A stretch of DNA of 32,500 nt from Bigelowiella natans CCMP2755. Its lineage: Eukaryota > Cercozoa > Chlorarachniophyceae. The stretch is taken from positions 1-32,500 of the forward strand of contig ADNK01003231.1 of NCBI GenBank assembly GCA_000320545.1, read 5' to 3'. The notes beneath the pieces were generated by a model, which saw nothing but the letters and a program-made list of their open reading frames with translations, searched no databases and was not told where the DNA came from. This document shows, piece after piece, positions 1-11,478 of this stretch. A program made the translations under genes and the position numbers. The number at the start of each line of letters is the position of its first letter. Positions within the stretch are counted from its first letter, which is position 1.

Positions 1-231
1 TCTTCCGAATTCGCGAATCCGCGCTGCTGACGAAGCTGGCCACGTAGACCAAGGGCACTTGGGGTCGACACGGCGAGGCAGTGCGGCCGGATAAAGGCTG
101 CAGACGATAAAGGGCCGTCCTCAAGCCCGCTTCCGTGAGCGCCGGCCAACGTTTCCTGCGGGGAGGAATACCGATAAAGACTTTTTATGTTTTGTGTATG
201 TGTGTATGTGTGTATGTGTGTATGTGTGTAT

Positions 232-267
<36 letters not shown>

Positions 268-636
268 GTGTGCAAGCGGTCTTTTGGCAATAAATGGATA
301 AGATGCATAACGATTCGTCTCAGCTGCGGCGCGGCCGCCCTGCCGCAAGTGATGATGCTCTGTTGGCTGTTGTTGTCGGCCCACAAATCGGAAGGGGGGG
401 GGAGGGGGGGGGGCTTGAGGCTGCTGCTACTAGCTGCTATATTTCATCTTAATTGCAAGCGATGAGGGCGATCAATGCACGCGACGATGTATATTACGAT
501 GATGCTGTAGTCCTTGTCGAGAATCCTAACCGGGTTGGCGTCCATATCTGCAAACACCGGCCGGCCATCCGGAAGAGCCGCGATGTGCGCCCTGAATGGC
601 GGCAGGATGGAAGCATTTCGACCGTGGTTATTTCGG

Positions 637-673
<37 letters not shown>

Positions 674-1578
674 GCTCATGATATCGATGTCGCTGAGTTA
701 GATATTGTGCGTAGTACGGGCAATTCATCGTAGCCTCCATTGCAGGGCCATCCTTCGCTCCTTCCTCTCCCGTACCCGCCACACTCGTCACAAAGCCGTC
801 GGGACTAATCTTGCGAATACGCTGTGGGGGAGGAGGGCGGGGGGGGGGATAAACGGCAGCAGAAGGGGTTGTTGGAAACGGCGAGAAGAGACTTAAAAAC
901 TTAGAAAGAGAAGACACGACATTAGGGATCCATGCGAGAGATCTTTCAAATCTCCTACTTCTTCTACTACTGCTACAACTACTACTGCCAGTACCGGCAC
1001 GACTAACCATCACCCCTACTACTACCTGGTTGTAAGTATCTGTCACGTAAAGGTGGTTATCGCTCCCGACAACGCCACTCGTAGGTGTGCAGAAGAGGGC
1101 CTGGAATAATATGCCGGCGGTATTGTCACGAAGGGAACCGCAGAGGAGAAAGCGCGCCGACAACAGAAAGCTCATTGATATGAACAACCACAGAATTTTC
1201 GTAGGCTGGGGGGGGGGAGGGGATGGGGCAAAGAGTGCGAAAGTGCTCTCGCAAACGTTATTCCTAGCATCATTCGTGAAACGTGCACTCAAATATTACG
1301 ACGTCTGGCAGCAGTACCTGCGACCCCCACCCGTCTTGCAGTCCAGCCTCCATAGTATGACCAGCGATCTTGCAATACATCCAGCATAGCAGCGGCAGCG
1401 GCAGCAGCAGCAGCAGCAGCAGCAGTGTGTAAGAAGCGAATGATTTTGTTTGGCAGATGTGCTCGAGTATCAACCAACAGCCTTACTCACGCGCATTGAA
1501 GGCACACAAATTCTATCTGCTTTCTCGTATGCTTCCAAAACACACAAAACACACACACACACACACATACACATACAC

Positions 1579-1630
<52 letters not shown>

Positions 1631-1985
1631 GCGCCCTTTCCCCGCGACAAAGAGAACGGGAAGGGGTTAGTCCAGCATGGATCACAGACGCAAAACACGC
1701 ACAAAACGCACGCACATATATCCGCGCATATATACCGTGGAGACTTGTCCGTTGGGAGTTATTCGTCGTATGCGAAACAGCGACGACTCCATGACGTAAG
1801 CGGTGCCGTCCCTTGCTATGGCGATGCTGATGGTTACGTGATCGAGAGCAGCAATAGCAACAAGGCCAAATGAATGATGACGCGGTACAATGTAGTAAAG
1901 TTTCTTCCGGAGGTGCAAAAAGAGAAGCACGCAGGTACGTTTACTAGCATACGACAGGCAGAGAAAGAGCATCGTTGTATTCCTT

Positions 1986-2021
<36 letters not shown>

Positions 2022-3318
2022 TACTACTCTACTACTCTACTACCAATTTATTGATTCTTATATATTACTACTACTACTTCCACTACTACTACTACTACTA
2101 CAAGTCTGTTTTGTTGTCTGCACTTACTCGTTAGGAGACGTGAATTCCGCTACATCAGCATCACCGTCCTTCACTCCATCCCCACGCCCTGCATACGGCG
2201 ATATCGGGAAGGCTGATGATATATCGAATGAACAGAGTCGCAAAGCAGATCGTCAGGGCTATCAATCTATTGAAGCATGTTGGGAAGCCCAAACATATCC
2301 CTACACACATACACACACGCGCCCACACACGTATTCATTCATTCATTTTAATTGTATGTATATCATACGCGTTGTGATGTGTGGTTGCGTGCGTTGGATC
2401 GCAGTTGCAGCAGCAGCAGCAGCACGCTGCGTACTACCAACAGGAGGCAATGTTGTTGGCGCGGGTGTTGGCACAGGATTTTCGATATCATCCCGTCTCC
2501 TACAGATCTTAGCTCCCGAAGGGTAATGATGAACCTGTATATGCAAAGGGGGAGGGGAGGGGCAGTGTTGAAAATTCCGATGTCACAGTCGCATTGGAGA
2601 GCGATTCGTTTTCAAATGTACTCGTTTCATCATAGGGCACACTGCCATAGCCATAGAAATAACGCTACTCATGATGCCGCTGCTTGCATGATACAATGAC
2701 CTACCCCAACTTCTTCTATAAATGAATAAAAAGTATAACTACTCTAACAACCACTACTATTACTAGCCCTTTAGCTGTTACAGTTCTTCATTCATTCTTA
2801 CCTCGATCCAGCCGTACTCATCGCATATTAATTCAAAAGTTTGCTTGTCCCAGTGATCGTTCCCTCCACCGCTGTCTTGATCATTCGGTCTAGCGGCAGC
2901 ACGGCCAGTCGTCGGGCTCAGACGGAAATTCGTGTTTCGATGTAGGGGTGGGCGCTGCTGCCTTCCTCTTATCCCCGAAGCCGCGTTTCTGGCGAAATGG
3001 ATGGGAGCAGTAAACGTAATTCAACAAAGAGCCTGCATCTTCCTACAAACCTTATGCAATAATTTCGAGATCTTACCTTCGAGGGAGCAGTGGGGGACGA
3101 CGTTGGGCGGATCTGCTGAGAGGGATACCCCTCTCCATACGAATGTTGTTAGCGAATTCCTGCGTTCCCCCACGTGCCAGTTCACCATCGACGATGGGGC
3201 CCAAATTATAGCCCTTCCATAGACCCCCGAATACAGCGATCACTCCGCTAACAGTCACCAGGAGCCTCGAAAGGGGATGCCGGCCTCTCCCGTGCCAGGG
3301 GGGGGCCTGGGGAGGCAT
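1..3318 (-). CDS. NHL-repeat protein with N-terminal membrane segment (partial, 10 exons seen)
   Basis: Exons on the minus strand, in order: 3318-3077, 2988-2802, 2534-2438, 2188-2128, 1826-1736, 1368-1318, 1100-1026, 821-718, 591-498 and 155-1 (continuing off the window). Every intron is GT..AG and every junction keeps frame, giving about 385 residues in view. Start is the ATG at 3318. Residues 18-35 are hydrophobic (LLVTVSGVIAVFGG), a likely signal anchor. From about residue 176 come consecutive NHL/six-bladed propeller repeats: GxGxxDG turns (RGDGVKDGD, AGTGEEGAKDG, AGAHGSGLEDG) each followed by a DGxxYVxxxxxxRIRxI strand (DGTAYVMESSLFRIRRITP, DNHLYVTDTYNQ, RIRKISPDG). NHL propellers usually bind protein or ligand; the partner here is unknown. 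In the last visible exon the frame seems to slip by one base near 49-56. Seen: repeats, splice sites. Inferred: membrane anchoring. Confidence 0.85.
193..273. repeat. TG/TATG microsatellite in NHL gene intron
   Basis: Mixed TATG and pure TG repeats lying in the intron between the 591-498 and 155-1 exons of the NHL gene. Confidence 0.95.
637..675. repeat. (GTT)n microsatellite in NHL gene intron
   Basis: Uninterrupted GTT trinucleotides between the 821-718 and 591-498 exons. Read through in an open frame it would give polyglutamine or polyasparagine, but the splice model removes it. Confidence 0.95.
1391..1425. repeat. (CAG)n microsatellite in NHL gene intron
   Basis: CGGCAG then CAG repeats just upstream, in gene sense, of the 1368-1318 exon. 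Confidence 0.9.
1548..1626. repeat. Compound (CA)n(TA)n microsatellite
   Basis: CA repeats run directly into TA repeats, within the intron between the 1826-1736 and 1368-1318 exons of the NHL gene. The same compound order recurs at 7138-7190 and 8662-8731. Confidence 0.95.
1985..2103. repeat. (CTA)n trinucleotide tract, two blocks
   Basis: Two CTA-rich blocks (about 1985-2041 and 2066-2103) separated by a short AT-rich spacer, inside the intron before the 1826-1736 exon of the NHL gene. Confidence 0.9.
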
Positions 3319-3794
3319 AGCGCCCAGACGAGATGGATATTTAGGAATAAAATATTCGATATTTCTTCGATATTATAATTCCAAAAGTTCAGGAAGCAAT
3401 TAATTAGTTTGAGCTTTTATGTTCGTCCAATAGTAAGTATATAATGGTTAAATCTGGTGTAATAGTACGTCTAAAAAAGTCCTTTGCACCCAAATTGTTG
3501 GCTATGTTTTCCCTAACGATGAAAACTAGTTCAGAGAAAACTCAATAGTTTTGGCTCTGCGACATCTCCGGCGACCGTGATTGGACAATTTATTTTAGGT
3601 ATTCTTACCATTACAGAGCAATATTGATGCCGAATAGAGTATCTCCATATAAACTTACATTACAGTATCAAATATTCCATATAGTGGATATTATTTCGAT
3701 AATATTTTGCCCAGACTTAGGACGCCCTGGCGCGCTTCCCGCCCATCCCCCACCCCCAGAATGTGTTCAATTTCACGCTCATGGTGCTGAGTAG
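3319..3794. other. Divergent intergenic region with an AT-rich block
   Basis: This lies between the NHL start (minus strand) and the first exon found for the EF-hand gene (plus strand). About 3340-3720 is markedly AT-rich, with clustered ATATT/TCGATA words near both ends; GC-rich sequence flanks it. No open reading frame here fits either neighbour. It probably holds the NHL promoter and perhaps the missing 5' end of the EF-hand gene. Confidence 0.4.
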
Positions 3795-4889
3795 ACCAGG
3801 CTGGATTTGTTTGTTGATCTGAAGGAGGATGCACAGTAAGTAGCACTCAATTGTTCGTGGAAAGGGTATGCAACGATGACATCATCAACCAACAACCTAG
3901 GGACAAATTGCACCGTCTCGGAAGTCTTTGCCTCCGACATCAAGGTAGAATCATGGAATTCAGGGGGCGGGTGTTACGACCCGAAGCCGAACGAACGTGG
4001 GTGCCTATAACGGTTACTTCATGCATACACATAAATATGTAGAGCATCAAATATGTTGGTATATAGAGCGTTGATTCCTCACGATTTTTGTCTGCGATTG
4101 TTATCAAGGATGTCTGCACTCGTGCGCCGCCACGAAAGAACACAAATCGGCGTAAGAGAGAGAAAGGTCGACAATGATACAGAAGCGTGCCGCCTATCCC
4201 TTTGCCTCCAACAGCTCCCGATCGTAACACTCCTCTCTGCACACCTTGATTAGAGATCTTTGGAAGACTCAGACGCGCGCTTCTGCATTTCAATATTGAC
4301 GGAAATTCGGGGTGTGTTGAAGCAAAGGACGGTGATTTGGGAGCAATCGCAGCGGAAGGACGTAGCGGTGATAGTAGCAAAGGAATAGAAGGAGGAGGAG
4401 GAGGTTCTCAGCTCAAGATCGTTGTTCTTGATGCTGCGACTCTTCTCGCGGTAATGGCTACGACGACTTTGTGTGCAACCAGAATCATTTATGTGCATAC
4501 TGCTTACATACACACGCGCGCGCGCACACGTATAAGCAAAAAAAGGGTTTTGTTGCAAAGAACAGAAATCACACTTCCGCGACTCTTCGTCTCCCCCCCC
4601 CTCCTCCTCCTCCTCCTCCTCCTCCTCCTCCATGCTAATCCAAATGTAAAATAGATTGTCTACGCTGTGACTGGCACGCAATTACCCGCTTTTCGACTCA
4701 AAGAGCTCTCTTCCCTGCTGATGAGGGAGTGTGTGAAGAAGGACAAAACCGCAAGTCGTAGTGAAATATCGCTAAACCTAACAGCAACGTCATGCCAGAA
4801 ATCTAGGAGCATGGGGATGAGATGGGGGAAGGACGGAAATATTCGTAAACCTCCCCATTCGTATCATTCTGTTAGTTCTATGAGTGGCG

Positions 4890-4929
<40 letters not shown>

Positions 4930-5046
4930 AATGGCAGGAGCGACGCTACTCGATTGCCTATTCGAGTTCATTCTTCCTCTTGCTCTGAAGCGGGTTGTTC
5001 CTTTCTTGCACGATCGATGATACCATTCTATCGCGCATAGTGGGCG

Positions 5047-5096
<50 letters not shown>

Positions 5097-5514
5097 CGCG
5101 TAAATTTTTGTTTCATTTTCTTAAAAGTATGCATGCCGAGGGAGAACGAGGAGGGGGGAGGAAGGAGGGAGAGAGGCGGATGGGGAGGTCCGCGTTAGCG
5201 CAGACCTTTATTAATTTCATATTTTCGCTAAGATGATCCAGTACTAGATAAAATCCATCAAATGCAACTGACATCTATTCTAATTCTCTCTCTCCCTCTC
5301 CCTCTCCCTCTCTCTCTCTCTTTGTCTGTCTCCCTATCTCCATCTACGTTTTTAAATATGTGAAGTCGCACAAGAGCGAAGCTATGGAGGCATTCCAGAA
5401 GGTGTTCGGAGGGAGCGCGCAAGGCAATATATTCTCGAGGAATTCATATGAATTTGAGGCGGAGAGAAGGAGACAGAGGAGAGAAAGAGAGAGGGGGAGA
5501 AAAACGAGGGATAC

Positions 5515-5548
<34 letters not shown>

Positions 5549-6088
5549 GTGTGTGTGTGTGTACATGCTCTGTAGCATTTGTAGTTCTTTCCTAGCTTTG
5601 CGTTTGTTGTACTGAGAGATGATCCACCCTCGCCTCCATTATCCTTGCGAAGGTTACGTCAGCGTACAGGGAATTAGAACAGCAATCAAGGTAGCAAAGC
5701 TTTTGTAGATATATGAGCCAGATGTTGAGCTTAGCCGGGGGGAAGGGGGGGGGGGGGGGGTGGGTACTAATATTTACAACGTGTGAGTAAGTGGTTGCGT
5801 TCTCTGCAGGCGCTCAGGGTGTCGCTACACCCAGCAACAGCGAGAGAGGTACAAAAATGAGGCTAGCGGAAGTAGCAGTACTAGCAGCAGAAGAAGAAGA
5901 AGCAGTAGTAGTAGTTGTAGTTGAAGTTGTAGAAGCAGCAATATACGAGACGAGCATTCTCTAGAGCCTTTTGTATGGTATAGAATCTTCCGCTTGCGAA
6001 TGGCGCACAGCTACGCCTATCGTTACCTCCCACACGCAACCAGCACGACATAAACGCACATACACACACAAGCACACACACACACACA

Positions 6089-6126
<38 letters not shown>

Positions 6127-6254
6127 CATTAAATGCAGCTCGGTATTTACTCACGTACACCGCTACTAAACAGATGCTTTCAGCGGCGGATTACGACGCC
6201 GATGGGAAAGTTAGTTTTCATGAGTTCCAGGCGATCACCCGCGCGCCGACTTAG
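3795..6254 (+). CDS. EF-hand calcium-binding protein (5' end not found)
   Basis: Frame-matched exons: 3795 (or 3800)-3835, 3901-3944, 4254-4331, 4704-4760 (or 4754), 4938-4993, 5366-about 5458, 5810-5848 and 6174-6254 with TAG stop. The last exon carries a canonical EF-hand, MLSAADYDADGKVSFHEFQ, preceded by ALRVSLHPATARE as in calmodulin/centrin linkers. Exon three gives LLHFNIDGNSGCVEAKD, an EF loop with one extra residue. The 5366 exon gives AFQKVFGGSAQGNIF, an EF-like frame with no acidic ligands. The protein thus looks like a calmodulin/centrin-class sensor with one clearly functional C-terminal site. The donor after the 5366 exon is unresolved (no GT in the right place; a GC donor at 5459 is possible) and no start codon was identified. 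The gene converges on the DUF547 gene. Confidence 0.6.
4600..4632. repeat. (CTC)n microsatellite
   Basis: CTC repeats in the intron between the 4254-4331 and 4704-4760 exons of the EF-hand gene. Confidence 0.9.
4893..4925. repeat. (TA)n microsatellite
   Basis: Pure TA repeat 13 bases before the 4938 exon of the EF-hand gene, so it sits where a polypyrimidine tract would normally be. Confidence 0.95.
5047..5095. repeat. (GTT)n microsatellite
   Basis: GTT repeats starting about 50 bases after the 4993 donor in the EF-hand gene intron. Confidence 0.95.
5518..5561. repeat. Compound (TA)n(TG)n microsatellite
   Basis: TA repeats run into TG repeats in the intron after the 5366 exon. It is the reverse complement of the CA-TA compound type seen elsewhere in the window. 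Confidence 0.95.
6061..6124. repeat. Compound (CA)n(GA)n microsatellite
   Basis: CA repeats followed directly by GA repeats, in the last intron of the EF-hand gene. The same order occurs at 7537-7581 and 25246-25301. Confidence 0.95.
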
Positions 6255-7136
6255 CTTCTAGATTTACAGGTGCGTATTGCTTATTGCTAGAGCGACTACC
6301 ACAAGCTGAAACGGCTTTGCCGCATGGTGTGTCCTGACTTGACTGTATCGTAGTATGATGTGATATTTGGTACATCCCCGTATCGATGATGATGTCCTGC
6401 AGCGAGCTCCATGTATTATTCAACGCAATTTTTTGTTGCGTGGAAGCAAGCTCTTGCATGCCTACATAGCTAGATAGCTAACGCACAGCGCTAGCAAACT
6501 AGCTTGCTCATGTCGTGGCGTATACGTCATAGACGTTCATGTTACGTGCGTGTCAGATGACACTTCGTTTTATAGTTTGCATCTAGACATGCATGTATGA
6601 TGTCTCAGCACAAACATCCACGTATCGTACGTACACACCACGCTGATCGAGTCGGTGCAGCGGTTCACAATGCAGAGCTACAGGGCCACGTGCTCAACGT
6701 TGTGCACGCAGCGTTAGCATCCCACATTATGAACAATGGACGCTGCGCATGTATTAGTGTGGCAGTCGCTGCGTCTACGTGCACGCGTACAATATATATG
6801 GTCGTACATCGCATGTGTGTACTGTGTATAAAGTTTAACGCCTCCCATACACGCTCATGCTGGCGAGTGCACGTATCCGAGCGACAGCAACAGAGATACT
6901 CTTCAGTCTGAGCTTCAATAGATCGACAGCTTCGAATACACGCTTACACACTTATTCGCTTGATATATGTACAGTACACCTTACAATTGCATGTTCTAAA
7001 TTAATGCACTACCCCAGCAGTGAAAGGACGTGAAATAGAGTATCTAGCTAGCGGGCCACACCCAGCCCCCATGATGATGCTACGGAGAGTGTTCGAAAGC
7101 CCTTGCAATGAGAGACTGGCGGCCGTGCAGAATAGT

Positions 7137-7193
<57 letters not shown>

Positions 7194-7231
7194 CATATGC
7201 TATATCAAATATGTACGTGCATCTCTGTCTC
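6255..7231. other. Convergent intergenic region, no gene seen
   Basis: This is the 3' flank of the EF-hand gene (plus) and of the DUF547 gene (minus). It is rich in TGCATG, CTAGC and ACGTGC words, like the 28 kb intergenic region. Short open frames show no recognisable motif. It holds the CA-TA repeat at 7138-7190. Confidence 0.5.
7138..7190. repeat. Compound (CA)n(TA)n microsatellite
   Basis: Lies about 40 bases past the DUF547 stop codon, probably in its 3' untranslated region or just beyond. Confidence 0.95.
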
Positions 7232-7542
7232 CTAACTCGACTTGGACGGCATGTTAATTCCCCAGTCGTACTCCATGAAGTCCTTCTTCATCCTGGGTGG
7301 TCGTAGGCATCATGATCAATAGAAACAACTGTCACAAACTCTGCAGAAAGGAATGGCACGAGATGGTGGAGACAACAGAAGAGATTTTCACACTATGGCA
7401 TGGTTGCAAGCGGGGTGGGGGGGGGGTGCGCGCAGGGCGGGGCGTTCTCTCTTTCCTTCCTTACTTATATCTGTTTGCCTTGACGATTTCTTGTGCCTTC
7501 TCCGGCAAGTAAGGGAATAAGAACTTTATGGGTCTGCACACA

Positions 7543-7581
<39 letters not shown>

Positions 7582-8656
7582 GACAACAACGGAAATAACG
7601 GGAGGTGAGAATCAGTACACAAACTTAAAACATTGCGGTGGTGCAAGATGAGTGGTGAGATAGATGCTCCGAGACTGATTGAGGCTGTGTGTATTATGGA
7701 GACTTCTATGTTTTCGCTCTTGCAGCTTTTCCGACGATGCCTATTCCCACCCCCCTTTTCCACCCTTTTCCTCCCTTACGTGGGTCTGAAGTCGCGAGCA
7801 AACCAGTTGAAAATTGAACTGAGAGCGATGTGTTTTCCGCCTCCCTGTTTACCATCGTGTGTGTGCGTGTGTGTGTGTGCGTGCGTGTGCTTCAGTATAT
7901 AAGAAAGCTCGTGTTGTTTGCAGCGGCATCTGCAGCAATGATTAAGCATGCTAAATGGAGGTATTCTTCATTACATTTACGTTCATGCCCTTCTTCGGAT
8001 TGAGCATCCACTTCCTATTAATGAGGAGATCAGGGTTATCATCTTCGGTTACGCGCCCCCCCCGCCCCAACTCCTCCCCCATTCTCTAACGAAGCATAGC
8101 TATTTCCCAAAACTTTGCCTCATACGAGACACACGCATCGTGCAGCACCTTTGCGAGAGGATGTTCTTTCTAGACGAATGATTGTCTGGCTGTCTAATGT
8201 ACTACCTCATCTGATCATCCATTTGATCCGCTAATGTGTCGTCTCCTGCAATGCACGTTTCATGATGATAACCGGGGGTGTGGGGGGGGGGGAAAGGGTA
8301 TATCAGCATGAAACAGAAACCCCCCCCGTTTTTGAAGACGACTGATAATACTATTACTAGTAGTAGTAGCAGTAGTAATAGTTACAATATTAATAAAAAC
8401 TCAAGATGATGATACTACTACTTCCTCCTCCTCCTACTGTGTTTGGTAGCCCCCACCTCTAAAAGCCTCCCCTCTCAGATCAGGGCAGCTAACGCTTGCG
8501 CAGACGATGCACGCGTGAAGTCGAGGCTCCGCCCACACACCCCTGAAAAGAAGAAGAGGAGGAAAAAGAAGACGAGGGAGAGTCGGGGAGGGAGAGGAGG
8601 AGAGGATGTCGAATAGAGGGAGGGGGAATGAAAGTTAAGCCATTCGATACGCGCCC

Positions 8657-8735
<79 letters not shown>

Positions 8736-9078
8736 AGACACGCATATGCATTCGCATCTACGCACCGCAAGCTCTTGTGCTCGAGCGATGTCAAGGTGAT
8801 CTCTTCCCCGCAGAGTTTTCCTGAAGCAAGGAACATAGAGTTGAGTTGTTGTTGCTGCTGCTGATGATGATGATTGATTGTTTGGCTGATAAAATGAATG
8901 CATACACTGTATGATTTAGTTTCCCAGATTGCACGTAAAGCAACCGACGCCACGCACACGCACGCAATCATACAGCATTTACTACCTGCGTTGATGTCCC
9001 ACACCTTAGTGTCCCCCTCCCCTAGATCTCGAATGCTATTGACTGACTTACCAGCCCTCATTGCCCTGGCAAAGCAAG

Positions 9079-9121
<43 letters not shown>

Positions 9122-9909
9122 CAAGAGCACACCGCCCTGAGTCTCGATGAAGTCAAGGCATAGCTCTTCACGTGGATATTGATTGATCAATCATGAGGTT
9201 TGGTTGGTCCGCTCACTTGACGATGATGTTGATACACAGGGCATTGTATGCGTTCATCAGGAGCGCGATCTGGTTATTCGCCTGCCCAAAAAATATAGAC
9301 ACATATGTAAATTATCACACACACACACACACACACAGACACACACAATGATGTTATATTGGCATGTGCTTTCCCCTTAATCAATCAGTTTCTACTTGAA
9401 AGACAGAATGGGGATGCTTTCGCGGTCACCAACTTCACTTTCCTACCCTCTCTGCCCCCCCCCCCCAACCCCTCCCCCTCCCCTCTCCGCCCCTCTTCCA
9501 GCTTTTACCGAGAGGGACTCCAAGTCTGCAGTTCCGAGGTTTTCAAGGTAAGCATCGAGCTTGTCGCCTGGTTATCAGCGCACAAATGCAGCAGATAGCG
9601 AATAGAGGATCCAAACAATTATTCATCATGAAGGCATTGTGTTTAGCTGTAGTAGCCTGGTGATACCTAACAGTTTGCCTTCCTTTCCTTCGGTTTTCTT
9701 AACGAGTTTCTTTTTTGATGAGGGGAGTGAGGTGAGAGGGTCACAACGCCGCGAGAAACACACGCACATCATTTTTCTGCTACCGTGTAATCAAAGGTGT
9801 TGAGCGGGATCCCACGTATCTCTCCTTCATCTGTCACAGGAACGTTCGCACAAATTCAGGATTTCATGTACTGCAAGCTCTATTTGAGTCTATCAATGTG
9901 TAGATATAA

Positions 9910-9947
<38 letters not shown>

Positions 9948-10412
9948 TATGTGTGTGTGTGTGTGCGTGTGTGTGTGTCTGCGCGCACGCGTATGTGAGC
10001 ATAAGTATATGTACTCTTTCTTACCGACGCACTCCTTTAGGATCTCATCCCAGAGTCCATGGTCGAAGGCCTCTCCTGCAGAATTGTTTGTGTGTTTTTA
10101 AGGTAGGGAATGGTTACAGCTACGGCATCCACCTTTGTGAATATTTTTCCGGATCGAATCGTAGAACTTGCGGACGTCCTCTGGAAGCTCTTTTTCATCT
10201 CCTTTACATGGGGGAAAAATAAAGAAAAAAGAAAACATACATGCAGTGTTTTTCCTAATGAGGCCTATTTAACTCGACCAACGCAGATCACCTTTCGGAC
10301 GAGTCTTTGGTGGTTGGCCTATTCCCAGGGATTTACTGATTTTTACCAAGTCTTTGCGTGACATCTTCGCCAGCTGCGCATCACTGAAGTCTGAATGAGG
10401 AGATCTTGTCAT
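7232..10412 (-). CDS. DUF547 domain protein, complete, 15 exons
   Basis: Exons: 10412-10292, 10201-10133, 10075-10025, 9830-9784, 9697-9667 (or from 9709), 9567-9509, 9281-9217, 9065-8986, 8820-8766, 8542-8457, 8245-8206, 8169-8126, 7840-7780, 7533-7465 and 7292-7232. All introns are GT..AG and frame is kept throughout, giving 312 residues from the ATG at 10412. DUF547 landmarks, in order: FDHGLWDEILKECV, QIALLMNAYNALCINIIVK (residues 130-148), VNSIRDLG, EEITLTSLEHKSLR, EPRLHACIVCASVSCPDLR (198-216), SSIFNWFARDF (257-267), FLFPYLPEKAQ and the C-terminal EYDWGIN (300-306). The biochemical role of DUF547 is not established. The N-terminus (MSRKDLVKISKSLGI) looks like a short SAP/Rho-N-type helical pair, a weak resemblance. 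The 7840 acceptor has a nearby alternative at 7844. Confidence 0.92.
7537..7581. repeat. Compound (CA)n(GA)n microsatellite
   Basis: Immediately 5' (gene sense) of the 7533-7465 exon of the DUF547 gene, occupying the polypyrimidine-tract position as CT/GT on the sense strand. Confidence 0.95.
7857..7891. repeat. TG-rich microsatellite
   Basis: GTGTGTGCG-type repeats in the intron between the 8169-8126 and 7840-7780 exons of the DUF547 gene. Confidence 0.9.
8662..8731. repeat. Compound (CA)n(TA)n microsatellite
   Basis: In the intron between the 8820-8766 and 8542-8457 exons of the DUF547 gene. Confidence 0.95.
9079..9117. repeat. (GA)n microsatellite
   Basis: In the intron just before (gene sense) the 9065-8986 exon. 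On the sense strand it is a long CT tract and so serves as a strong polypyrimidine tract. Confidence 0.95.
9318..9349. repeat. (CA)n microsatellite
   Basis: In the intron between the 9567-9509 and 9281-9217 exons of the DUF547 gene. Confidence 0.95.
9912..9979. repeat. (CA)n then (GT)n: self-complementary microsatellite
   Basis: A CA tract (about 9912-9944) is followed after a few bases by a GT tract (about 9950-9979). The two are reverse complements and could fold into a long hairpin. It lies in the intron between the 10075-10025 and 9830-9784 exons. Confidence 0.9.
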
Positions 10413-11445
10413 ACGATGCGATGCGATGGTATTTTCCAGGGTACGTTTTTAATGTTACCAGAAGCTCTAATGACTTTCTTCCCATTTATAGGACATCCCT
10501 TTCCGTACGTCCACTCGACGTACGCTCTCTGCCAAAACATTTTATTTAATCGATGGGGCACATCATAAGATCAGGTTTTCGAGCAAAGGATTTGAGACTG
10601 AGTGAGAAATAAGTATCCGATATATTCCCACCTCGAGTGAAGCTCCCATGCTATTTAGGCTGGTGTGGCAGCGGGATGTTCAGTTCTCGCCCTTGGTCAG
10701 CCTCCCAAGAGAGGTGAGTGGCCACGTGGGATTTGAAGCAACGAAGCAACGAAGTTGGGAAAAGCTCAGACAATCAGAACAGAGAATCATCTCTATTATC
10801 CTAAAAACGCGAAAACCATGACACTATTATCCTTTTTTATGATAGAGCTTATGTCGTATCAACAAGATGCGATGGTTGCTTCCCTAGCTTCCTTCCGCCA
10901 TCGCTCTTGATTTCTGGGGAACGGGTACTGCCGGTGATTCAGCGGGCATTTATTTGCCTATTTATCAGCGACAAGGCAACCTCTGGGCGTTTCTAACATG
11001 AAACTGGTGCATCTAGCGCTGAAAACTGTTGTCGCAGTTCTAATATCAAAGGAGAAATTAGAACGAATTCTGAAACTGTCGTTGGGAATGAGACGATTGA
11101 GACATAAGATATTGATTCCGCCCCAGAAACACGCCCGCTCGCGAGCGCGTTCGTAAAACGCACGCAGAAATAACAAGTACGTCCCCCCCCCTCTCCTCCT
11201 CCTGAGTGGATCCCGTTTATATTTACCCGTGATAGAACACTATAGGGTTCCTCCTTGATCATGTTTTCGAACCTTCGTGCCGATAGGGACCAAGGGGCAT
11301 GTGAATCTTGTTGCCCTGTGATCTGCCTGTCGGTCACCTAGAAGTTTCCGAACATTTATGCTAGCTGATATTTGTGGACAAGCCGTCGAATCATTTTCCC
11401 CTCCAGGAACGCTAAGAACGTCATTAATGTTTCGGAGCGGGGCAA

Positions 11446-11478
<33 letters not shown>

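Noticed and set aside
444-1292. Long minus-strand open frame with polyglutamine
   Set aside because: It is a read-through of three NHL exons and their introns; splice sites and NHL phase fit exons 1100-1026, 821-718 and 591-498 instead, removing the repeat tract.
3330-3720. AT-rich block between GC-rich flanks, looking like a small MITE
   Set aside because: The ends share only short ATATT/TCGATA words; I could not align clear terminal inverted repeats or a target-site duplication.
8489-9190. 233-codon minus-strand open frame
   Set aside because: It spans DUF547 introns, including CA-TA and GA repeats; only pieces (KSVNSIRDLGEG, KLCGEEITLTSLEHK) are coding, and the exon model joins them in frame.
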